NCBI GenBank assembly: GCA_003448685.1
Contig: DLXW01000115.1
Span: 2,856 to 12,272 of the forward strand
Length of the DNA stretch: 9,417 nt
Direction of reading: 5' to 3'
From: Cyanothece sp. UBA12306
GTDB lineage: Bacteria > Cyanobacteriota > Cyanobacteriia > Cyanobacteriales > Microcystaceae
Shown piece by piece: positions 1-4,575 of this stretch. How positions within the stretch are numbered: position 1 is the stretch's first letter; every line of letters begins with the position of its first letter. Below the pieces are notes generated by a model, which worked only from the letters and a program-made list of their open reading frames with translations, was not told the origin of the DNA and made no database searches. The translations under genes and the position numbers were made by a program.

Positions 1-522
1 ACTGAACAAACTCGGCGCATAGTCACTCGTCTAGCTTCTCAGGTTATCGAAAAATCGGGGGATCTTTCCCAATTGGTTCTGTTGGGAATTTATACTAGGG
101 GAGTAACTCTAGCTAATCTTATAGCCCAACAAATTTCAATTTTAGAAGGTGTTGAAATAGCCGTAGGGGCTGTTGATGTGACATTTTACCGTGATGACCT
201 CGATCGCATTAAAACTCGCACTCCAGCTAAAACGAGGATTCCTTTTGATTTAACGGGAAAAACGGTAGTATTAGTCGATGATGTCATTTACAGAGGGCGG
301 ACTATTCGTGCTGCCTTAAATGCGGTTACTGAATATGGAAGGCCTCAAGTCATTCGGTTATTGGTTCTAGTTGATCGTGGCCATCGAGAGTTACCGATTC
401 ACCCTGATTTTACTGGAAAAAAATTGCCTACAGCTTCTCAAGAACAGGTGAAAGTATATTTACAAGAAAATGATGGTCGAGATGCCGTAGAGTTAATTAA
501 GGATTCTTCTAGTCTGGTCTAA
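1..522 (+). CDS. pyrR: Bifunctional pyr operon regulator / uracil phosphoribosyltransferase PyrR (5' partial)
   Basis: Frame 1 is open from the first base, so the gene starts outside the window; the TTG at 73 is internal, because the 24 codons before it read as a normal PyrR N-terminus. About 173 residues are visible against a usual length near 180, so only a few are missing. PyrR converts uracil and PRPP to UMP in the cytosol, and in many bacteria it also binds pyr mRNA to control pyrimidine synthesis. The PRPP-binding loop [13 protein letters not shown] is at visible residues 89-101. Other family hallmarks are GIYTRGV near residue 29 and [11 protein letters not shown] near residue 123. The gene stops 67 bases before the next one. 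No pyr attenuator is visible here, so the regulatory role in this organism is not shown by the sequence. Confidence 0.94.
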   Translation, partial: TEQTRRIVTRLASQVIEKSGDLSQLVLLGIYTRGVTLANLIAQQISILEGVEIAVGAVDVTFYRDDLDRIKTRTPAKTRIPFDLTGKTVVLVDDVIYRGRTIRAALNAVTEYGRPQVIRLLVLVDRGHRELPIHPDFTGKKLPTASQEQVKVYLQENDGRDAVELIKDSSSLV

Positions 523-553
523 TTGCTGCTGATAGTAACCAGAATACTATGAT
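523..553 (+). promoter_or_regulatory. Weak candidate promoter for the membrane-protein gene at 590
   Basis: Between the pyrR stop and the next start lie a -10-like TATGAT (548-553) and a TTGCTG (523-528) 19 bases upstream. The -10 matches the consensus at five of six positions, but the -35 is poor and the spacing is long. It could explain separate transcription of the gene at 590; readthrough from pyrR is equally possible. Confidence 0.25.
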
Positions 554-589
554 AAATATGTAGATAATTGCAAAAAAAACAGACTTTTT

Positions 590-1195
590 ATGATGACTAA
601 TTTTCGTTGGCAACCTTTTTTATGGATTCATCTAGCAGGATTTGCTTTTGCGACCTTAACATTACAATTGGTCTGGTTAGGACTAGGGGTAGGGGAACCC
701 TTGCCCCTATTTTGGCTAGAATTGTTAGTAGTAGGTGCCTTGGGAGTTTTCCCTATCCTCTCGATGCAGTGGACTCGACCCCTAGATATTTTTAGCATTT
801 TATTCTTATCGATTCGTCCCGATAGTTTAACCCCAGAACAATGTAAAATTTTAAGCTTACTCAAAACCCGAAAACACCGTATTTTAACGGCGATCGCTTC
901 CTTGGTTCTTTTGGGTATTCTCTGGAAACTGTATCAACTAGCTCCCCTAGGTTCAATGACTGTTGCTATACTTCCCCAATGGCGACCTCTGGGACTATTA
1001 ATTGCGACCTTCGCCTTTTTAGTCAGTAGTTTGCTTATTCTTGTTCCCGTAGGAGTCTTAGGAATTTTATTCACCTCCCCCCAACAATGGTCGACTACTG
1101 AACCTTATCCATCGGATAAGATTCTCTCGGATTTTACCGTCTTTGGCATCCGTCTTCGAAAAATTCTGCCCCTAGAGAATCAAACTCAACCTTAA
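590..1195 (+). CDS. Cyanobacterial four-helix membrane protein (low-complexity tail membrane protein type)
   Basis: This 201-residue integral membrane protein has four strongly hydrophobic segments at about residues 10-32, 38-58, 97-115 and 132-161. A cytoplasmic-looking stretch (residues 76-96, ending KTRKHR) separates the two helix pairs. The N-terminus (WQPFLWIHLAG) and the MQWTRPLDIFS region resemble, from memory, a cyanobacterial family annotated as low-complexity tail membrane protein. Here the C-terminal tail after the last helix is short (about 40 residues) and not obviously low in complexity. The biochemical function is unknown. Translation starts at one of two adjacent ATG codons (590 or 593), and no Shine-Dalgarno motif is visible before them. 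No partner is implied by the neighbours. The gene is certainly real; the family name is a recollection, not a search result. Confidence 0.8.
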   Translation: MMTNFRWQPFLWIHLAGFAFATLTLQLVWLGLGVGEPLPLFWLELLVVGALGVFPILSMQWTRPLDIFSILFLSIRPDSLTPEQCKILSLLKTRKHRILTAIASLVLLGILWKLYQLAPLGSMTVAILPQWRPLGLLIATFAFLVSSLLILVPVGVLGILFTSPQQWSTTEPYPSDKILSDFTVFGIRLRKILPLENQTQP

Positions 1196-1288
1196 TCAAC
1201 TATTGAAAATTGTGTCAAAGATATCAGCAACAATAAAATTATCTGAGTTATGCTGAGGGAGATAACATTGATTATTAGGTAAAAGCTT

Positions 1289-1486
1289 ATGGCAAATTCA
1301 ACTATTTCATCTGGTCAAGACTTAGAACGTGATCAAGAAGTATGGGACAATTTAAAGCAAGCGATCGCCGATTGTTCTGGATTTAAACAATGGCAGTCCC
1401 GACAAAAGGCTCAATCAGAATCATCTCCCCTCGATCAACAAGTGCGCTGTTATCTGCGAGAAACCCTGGAAACTTTGGCTTATTAG
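1289..1486 (+). CDS. Small conserved-looking hypothetical protein, 65 residues
   Basis: This is a soluble, highly polar protein with no signal peptide, membrane segment or cysteine cluster; its single cysteines are at about residues 29 and 54. It appears mostly helical: an acidic N-terminal half (DLERDQEVWDNLKQAI) and a C-terminal helix ending RCYLRETLETLAY. I recall similar short proteins in other cyanobacteria with the same VR-YLRETLETLAY ending, but no function is known to me. A HIP1 octamer lies inside the gene at 1361. The ATG follows AAAAGCTT with no real Shine-Dalgarno. It stands alone, 93 bases after the membrane-protein gene. Codon use and a clean ATG-to-stop frame support it as real. 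Confidence 0.7.
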   Translation: MANSTISSGQDLERDQEVWDNLKQAIADCSGFKQWQSRQKAQSESSPLDQQVRCYLRETLETLAY

Positions 1487-1571
1487 AAGAAAATATTGTA
1501 TTTCAGCTATATCTAAGTTCTTTGGTTATTTTTCAGCAAAAATTACTTGAATAATCCAAACCTAAAAGAGT

Positions 1572-1593
1572 GGGGAGACGAATTTTCGTCCCC
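1572..1593. other. GC-rich imperfect hairpin in intergenic DNA
   Basis: GGGG...ACGAA and TTCGTCCCC can pair, with a two-base bulge in the left arm, about 85 bases after the stop at 1486. No T-run follows on either strand, so it is not a convincing intrinsic terminator. It may reduce readthrough between the convergent genes ending at 1486 (+) and 1749 (-). Apart from this and the hairpin at 1671, I see nothing in 1487-1748. Confidence 0.35.
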
Positions 1594-1670
1594 CTGGTTC
1601 GTCGATTTATCAGAAAAATTAGGTCTAAAACCCTGCTTTTGAAGACAAAAAGTATAGCAGTCGAAGCATA

Positions 1671-1697
1671 GTTTAGGAAAGTCATGTTTCCTCAAAC
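1671..1697. terminator. Possible stem-loop terminator between convergent genes
   Basis: GTTT-A-GGAAA and TTTCC-TC-AAAC form a stem of nine pairs with small bulges around the loop GTCATG. It sits downstream of the minus-strand petN/small-protein pair (ending 1749) and downstream of the plus-strand gene ending 1486. It lacks a clear poly-T tail, so termination is only a guess from position. Confidence 0.3.
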
Positions 1698-1724
1698 CTA
1701 TAATAAAAAGGCAGTTTAACTTCT

Positions 1725-1745
1725 GACTTGGAGACTTGGAGACTT
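1725..1745. repeat. Short octamer tandem repeat GACTTGGA
   Basis: Two full copies of GACTTGGA and a partial third (GACTT) are in tandem, four bases past the stop codon of the 47-residue gene. This is a minimal slippage-type repeat and no function is implied. Confidence 0.6.
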
Positions 1746-1748
1746 CAA

Positions 1749-1892
1749 TTAACGCCCTATTTTTTTATCTCGGTCTTGACGACGGCGATCGCGCCACTCT
1801 ACACTAGTCAGGTAGAGAATGCCGCCACTGACTAGGATCAGCAACCCTAGAGCGCACAAAAAGAGTAGATTGAGGATAGATGTTGTTTCCAC
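1749..1892 (-). CDS. Small single-helix membrane protein, 47 residues, downstream of petN
   Basis: The frame starts with GTG at 1892, five bases past the petN stop, and ends with TAA at 1749. It reads ETTSILNLLFLCALG, then a hydrophobic stretch to about residue 28, a GGILYLTSVEW junction, and a strongly basic tail (RDRRRQDRDKK, residues 34-44). That gives one transmembrane helix with a positively charged tail, likely on the cytoplasmic or stromal side. Short proteins with the same membrane-segment, VEWRDRRR, charged-tail layout are, as I recall, common in cyanobacteria and unnamed. The tight spacing suggests co-transcription with petN and possibly a thylakoid location, but no b6f role is known. 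There is no Shine-Dalgarno before the GTG, so the start could be slightly different; translational coupling to petN is plausible. A HIP1 site lies inside the gene. Confidence 0.75.
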   Translation of the reverse strand: METTSILNLLFLCALGLLILVSGGILYLTSVEWRDRRRQDRDKKIGR

Positions 1893-1897
1893 TGTAT

Positions 1898-1987
1898 TTA
1901 GAAACCGTTACGACCCCAGACAACCATTGCAATAGACCAAGTAAATAAGGCTAAAATACTAACCCAACCGAGAGCCAAAATATCCAT
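1898..1987 (-). CDS. petN: Cytochrome b6f complex subunit VIII, PetN
   Basis: A complete 29-residue frame, ATG at 1987 to TAA at 1898, begins [10 protein letters not shown] and ends [12 protein letters not shown]. This is essentially the invariant PetN sequence of cyanobacteria and plastids, and the family length is exactly 29. PetN is a single-helix subunit of the cytochrome b6f complex in the thylakoid membrane. It is needed for assembly and stability of the complex, which passes electrons from plastoquinol to plastocyanin or cytochrome c6. The helix covers about residues 4-23. The gene is below the usual length cutoff and easily missed. It is divergent from the membrane-protein gene starting near 2069, and a 47-residue gene follows five bases after its stop. 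No strong promoter could be picked out in the divergent region. Confidence 0.96.
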   Translation of the reverse strand: MDILALGWVSILALFTWSIAMVVWGRNGF

Positions 1988-2068
1988 AATTATTACGTAT
2001 GTGACAAAAGTCAATGTTCAAAACGACAACCTCTATGATACTTCTATTAGGTGAAGTTATGGAAGAGC

Positions 2069-2488
2069 ATGGTACAACAAATGTCAGATTTAGAACGTGT
2101 TGAGTCATTGAAAGCCGGTAGTTTAGGAGCGATCTCCTTTACGATCGCTTATCTAATCACTATGGTAATCAATCATTGTGTCTGGGTACAAGAGTCCCTG
2201 CCTATTTTTGCCCTAGGATTAAGAGTGATGATCGCTGTGACTAGTGGGTTTCTTTTCGCTGTAACTTACCGTTATATTATTCGTCGCGATCATAATTCTC
2301 ATCTGAAAGACGGAGCGGTTTTAGCTTTTGGGTTAGTTCGGGGTTTGGTTCCTTTGGAAGTCTCAGCAAATTTAATGGATAATTTAGGTGAATTAAGTGT
2401 TTTAGGGATTGAAAGTATTCTTTGTTTTACCATGGCTCGTTTTAGTCTTGATTTTGCTTTTCATCGTCTTTGGATTAAACCTTTTTGA
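2069..2488 (+). CDS. Conserved-looking cyanobacterial membrane protein of unknown function
   Basis: With the ATG at 2069 the protein has 139 residues. A GTG at 2051 would add six residues, but GGAAG lies just before the ATG and nothing similar precedes the GTG; an ATG at 2081 (MSDLERVE) is a third option. Numbered from the GTG, hydrophobic segments are at about 22-42, 51-76, 87-104 and 114-131, predicting three or four transmembrane helices. A basic loop (YRYIIRRDHNSHLKDG) follows the second helix, suggesting it faces the cytoplasm. I do not recognise a named family. There are no obvious cofactor-binding residues beyond scattered histidines. It is divergent from petN with only about 80 bases between the starts. 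Its C-terminus converges on the secreted-protein gene at 2602. Confidence 0.75.
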   Translation: MVQQMSDLERVESLKAGSLGAISFTIAYLITMVINHCVWVQESLPIFALGLRVMIAVTSGFLFAVTYRYIIRRDHNSHLKDGAVLAFGLVRGLVPLEVSANLMDNLGELSVLGIESILCFTMARFSLDFAFHRLWIKPF

Positions 2489-2560
2489 GCAGATAAAAAT
2501 AAAGTCATCAGCTAAGATCACACTTTTAGCAGTGCAATATTAACTAATGACTTATGACTA

Positions 2561-2587
2561 TTAACTCTTAACTCTTAAAACTCTTAA
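2561..2587. repeat. Heptad-type tandem repeat TTAACTC between convergent genes
   Basis: Two exact TTAACTC units (2561-2574) are followed by a longer variant TTAAAACTC and TTAA. Short heptad repeats of this type are a known feature of cyanobacterial intergenic DNA. This one lies between genes ending at 2488 (+) and 2602 (-). Confidence 0.6.
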
Positions 2588-2601
2588 TTTTTAACCTTCA
2601 A

Positions 2602-2949
2602 CTAACGGGAGATTAAACTCTGTAAGTCAACTGAAGTGATCTGAAGATACTCTTGATTGTTGAGGGTATCACGAGAAAGTCTTCCTTTAGCAATGGCACT
2701 TTTTACTAAAGTTTCAGCATCAACTTTTCTAGAGACGATAGCATGGGTTAAACCGGCATGACTAGGGATTCCTAAATCGCTAAAGTAACCTTGATAGGCA
2801 AGTTGCACTAGAGTTGTAGGGGCTAATTCATTAGTGACTTTTCTACTACTTTGAAGATTGATTATAGCTACTTCTTCAGAAGCTACAACAGAGGTTGTCA
2901 GACTAGAGAGAATTACAGCAGATAAACTACCAAGGATAATCCGTTTCAT
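2602..2949 (-). CDS. Small secreted hypothetical protein, 115 residues
   Basis: I chose the ATG at 2949 because it opens a textbook signal peptide (MKRIILGSLSAVILSSL, cleavage likely after VVAS-type residues near 23) and has AGGA 12 bases upstream. An in-frame ATG at 2979 would put ten polar and basic residues before the signal. The mature part is short, helical-looking and cysteine-free. Its conserved-looking core is AYQGYFSDLGIPSHAGL, followed by VDAETLVKSAIAKGRLS and LNNQEYLQITSVDLQSLI. I recall this YxGxFxxxGIPS...LV.xAI..xRL...LN...YL pattern in small exported cyanobacterial proteins of unknown function. Location is probably periplasm or thylakoid lumen. It is followed by the convergent membrane-protein gene and preceded by about 270 bases without a gene. 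Confidence 0.75.
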   Translation of the reverse strand: MKRIILGSLSAVILSSLTTSVVASEEVAIINLQSSRKVTNELAPTTLVQLAYQGYFSDLGIPSHAGLTHAIVSRKVDAETLVKSAIAKGRLSRDTLNNQEYLQITSVDLQSLISR

Positions 2950-3145
2950 GGGAAATTTTTTCCTAGATGAATGGCACAAAATAGGCGGTGATTTCTATCA
3001 TCTTAGTTAGATAATTTTGGCGTTAGGGGAATCAAACAGTTCCAAAACCAAAGCCAAATTTCTCAACTTTTCAAGAATTACCTATGAACTTCATCATAAA
3101 GGTCAAAACTTTATTCTATCTTCCCCCAATGAGTCTAACCATTTA

Positions 3146-3170
3146 GGGGATACCTAGTACCCCCATTTTT
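3146..3170 (+). terminator. Weak hairpin followed by T-run
   Basis: GGGG-A-TAC, loop CTA, GTA-C-CCCC, followed by ATTTTTG, has the shape of an intrinsic terminator on the plus strand. However, no plus-strand gene lies just upstream, and on the minus strand (downstream of the gene ending 3221) no T-run follows. It is the only structure I see in 2950-3220. Confidence 0.25.
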
Positions 3171-3220
3171 GTACTCAACAGTTAATAATTATATTGCTCA
3201 AGTATTGAGGAATAACTGAA

Positions 3221-3706
3221 TTACTGCACCATTTGCTGTAATTTTTGTTGTAAATTACGATCTTGTGCTATTATTGTCTCGATTTGCTGAAATCTCTGGA
3301 GTTCAAGTCCCTGAGATTTGATCATTCTTTTTTTCTTGTCTTCTGTTTCGCTAATAATTTTCTCGACTTCGACTAGGGTCTTCTGAAATTTCTCTAGTTC
3401 ATCTGGTGATGCTTGAACTCCAGCAGTATAGTTATAGTTATTTTGATTTTTTCCAATCTCTAGAAACCTCTCATAACTTAGTCCTCCTTTTTTGATTGCT
3501 TGAGCCATTTTTTGCTGAGTTCTATATTCAATTCCTTTAAATTGTTGCAAAATCTGAGCATATTGTCTCATTTCTAAAGGACTAATTTTTGCTTGTGATG
3601 TTTCAAGAAGAGGATTAATATTAGGTTCAATTTGACTGCAAACAGGTAGGGATAATGATAGTCCTAAAACTCCGACAATTCCTCCTACCAGCATTGATTT
3701 AAGCAT
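3221..3706 (-). CDS. DUF4168-like secreted helical protein with an internal duplication
   Basis: The 161-residue protein has a signal peptide (MLKSMLVGGIVGVLGLSLSL; cleavage near residue 24), so it is probably periplasmic. The C23 near the cleavage site (LPVC) is not a clear lipobox. AAGGAAA lies about ten bases upstream of the ATG and supports the start. The mature part is almost wholly helical and resembles DUF4168, whose function is unknown: SP-E(L/M)...Y/F...L, then GL...RF..I, then LQQKLQQM at the end. Residues 42-84 and 100-142 match each other without gaps at an offset of 58 (S-P-x-E, I59/I117, T63/T121, K66/K124, IK at 71-72/129-130, GL at 75-76/133-134, RF at 80-81/138-139). The protein is therefore a tandem duplication of one helical-hairpin unit. 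It lies 93 bases past dndE on the same strand but has its own ribosome site and is unlikely to be part of the Dnd system. Confidence 0.8.
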   Translation of the reverse strand: MLKSMLVGGIVGVLGLSLSLPVCSQIEPNINPLLETSQAKISPLEMRQYAQILQQFKGIEYRTQQKMAQAIKKGGLSYERFLEIGKNQNNYNYTAGVQASPDELEKFQKTLVEVEKIISETEDKKKRMIKSQGLELQRFQQIETIIAQDRNLQQKLQQMVQ

Positions 3707-3782
3707 AAGATTAATTTCCTTAATCAGTTAATGAATATATAGAAGTTTTAAATGATTTATAGACCCTAACATAGACAGCCTA

Positions 3783-3797
3783 AAAACTGCAAGTTTT
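3783..3797 (-). terminator. Small AT-rich stem-loop after dndE
   Basis: A perfect six-base stem AAAACT/AGTTTT with a three-base loop begins three bases past the dndE stop. On the minus strand its 3' arm runs into TTTTT. It is AT-rich and weak, but the position and the T-rich arm fit a terminator for the Dnd transcript. Confidence 0.3.
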
Positions 3798-3799
3798 AT

Positions 3800-4192
3800 T
3801 CATGGATTATACTGTTCAACCATAGCAATTAAATGTTCAATTTTTTTGAGGTTGGGATCTCCTGCTAGATAGCCAATCCCTCGATGCAAGTGTAGACGAA
3901 ATTGGGTCGCTAGGGTTTCTTGATCGGTTCCTAAACCATCTTGATGACATCTGAGTTTAAGGGCTATTAAGAGAATATCAGCCATATTTCCGCCAAAAAC
4001 ATTCCACGACATTTCTAGGTTGCTGTCGGTAGGAATGGGTACAGCAGAAGGGATACTTGGTTCTGCTAGGGAACGACAAAACCCCCAACGACATAGGGTA
4101 TTCCAATTTTCGATTTTGGTATACCGTTTAAGCTTAATTAGGTGATCTCTAGCGGTTTGGGATAGACGGATTCTCTCAATGGGTGAGTCCAT
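3800..4192 (-). CDS. dndE: DNA sulfur modification protein DndE
   Basis: At 130 residues the protein matches the usual DndE length (about 110-130). Family signatures run throughout: PIERIRLSQTARDHLIKLKR (residues 4-23), NWNTLCRWGFCRSLAEPS (residues 29-46), a central MSWNVFGGNMADI, and HLHRGIGYL at 101-109. DndE is known as a small, largely helical DNA-binding protein; its family structure is a tetramer proposed to bind nicked double-stranded DNA through a basic surface. It is required with DndC and DndD for phosphorothioation. No signal peptide is present, so it is cytoplasmic. Unlike the usual tight dndCDE arrangement, 383 bases without a gene separate it from dndD. No Shine-Dalgarno precedes the ATG. 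A candidate promoter at 4380-4408 could drive it alone, giving an untranslated leader near 180 bases. Confidence 0.95.
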   Translation of the reverse strand: MDSPIERIRLSQTARDHLIKLKRYTKIENWNTLCRWGFCRSLAEPSIPSAVPIPTDSNLEMSWNVFGGNMADILLIALKLRCHQDGLGTDQETLATQFRLHLHRGIGYLAGDPNLKKIEHLIAMVEQYNP

Positions 4193-4320
4193 ATTTTTGA
4201 GTAAATAAAGAAATATTTTAATTATCTAGCATAAATCTAGATTGATTGCTGTTTTTTGCCTTTTATCTTTCTACAAAGGGGTTGCCAAATTGGGGCATTT
4301 TTGGGATAATAAGAATATTA

Positions 4321-4378
4321 GTTTCATAATTCAAATATAAGGGTAGATAAATAAACACAAGTATTCCGATTATGAAAC
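4321..4378. repeat. Perfect 10-bp inverted repeat upstream of dndE
   Basis: GTTTCATAAT (4321-4330) and ATTATGAAAC (4369-4378) are exact reverse complements enclosing 38 bases. The right arm overlaps the expected transcription start of the candidate dndE promoter, so it could be an operator or the base of a leader stem-loop. An 8-bp direct repeat ACAAGTAT (4357-4364 and 4377-4384, two helical turns apart) overlaps the same place. The ends carry no recognisable insertion-sequence signature. Confidence 0.6.
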
Positions 4379-4379
4379 A

Positions 4380-4408
4380 AGTATCTCATAAATATCCCAA
4401 CAAGTCAA
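4380..4408 (-). promoter_or_regulatory. Candidate sigma-70-type promoter for dndE
   Basis: Read on the minus strand, TTGACT (4408-4403) is followed after exactly 17 bases by GATACT (4385-4380). The -35 matches five of six consensus bases and the -10 four of six. It lies in the gap between dndD and dndE and would start transcription near 4373, at the edge of the inverted repeat. Confidence 0.4.
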
Positions 4409-4534
4409 GCATTTGATTAAAATTAATGAATTTTTTTTGAGGGTTAAGGTTAAAAATTCCATCAATGATATAGCAACTGCCAAAGCGTTTAGGACAATTT
4501 AGATCGCTAAAACTTGCTGATGATAATGCTTTTC

Positions 4535-4567
4535 ATTCTAAATTCTAAATTCTAAATTCTAAATTCT
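4535..4567. repeat. Heptad tandem repeat ATTCTAA, 4.7 copies
   Basis: Four exact ATTCTAA units (4535-4562) and a partial fifth (ATTCT) end nine bases from the dndD stop codon. This is a typical cyanobacterial short tandem repeat, prone to slippage. Confidence 0.85.
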
Positions 4568-4575
4568 GCTATGCC

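Larger units (their letters stand above)
4193..4575. other. Gene-free 383-base gap between dndD and dndE
   Basis: No frame here looks coding; the longest minus-strand ATG frame I found has 21 codons. The gap holds a heptad repeat next to dndD (4535-4567), a candidate minus-strand promoter (4380-4408), a perfect 10-bp inverted repeat (4321-4378), and a six-base inverted repeat (ATCTAG at 4224-4229, CTAGAT at 4237-4242) near the dndE start. The DNA is AT-rich. The gap could be the remnant of a lost gene or a leader with regulatory function; neither can be decided from the sequence. Confidence 0.7.

Noticed and set aside
628..864. Minus- and plus-strand frames overlapping the membrane-protein gene at 590-1195
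   Set aside because: The 201-residue frame has four clean hydrophobic segments and a full-length start to stop; the alternatives are shadows.
1533..1685. A 50-codon minus-strand ATG frame between petN's partner gene and the 65-residue gene
   Set aside because: It begins inside a hairpin, has no ribosome site, runs through a second hairpin, and its product shows no recognisable pattern or domain.
4321..4378. A miniature insertion element bounded by the 10-bp inverted repeat
   Set aside because: At 58 bases, with no flanking target duplication and no transposase-like ends, a regulatory or stem-loop role is simpler.
4535..4567. Heptad arrays as a possible CRISPR
   Set aside because: The units are seven bases with no spacers and are ordinary cyanobacterial short tandem repeats.
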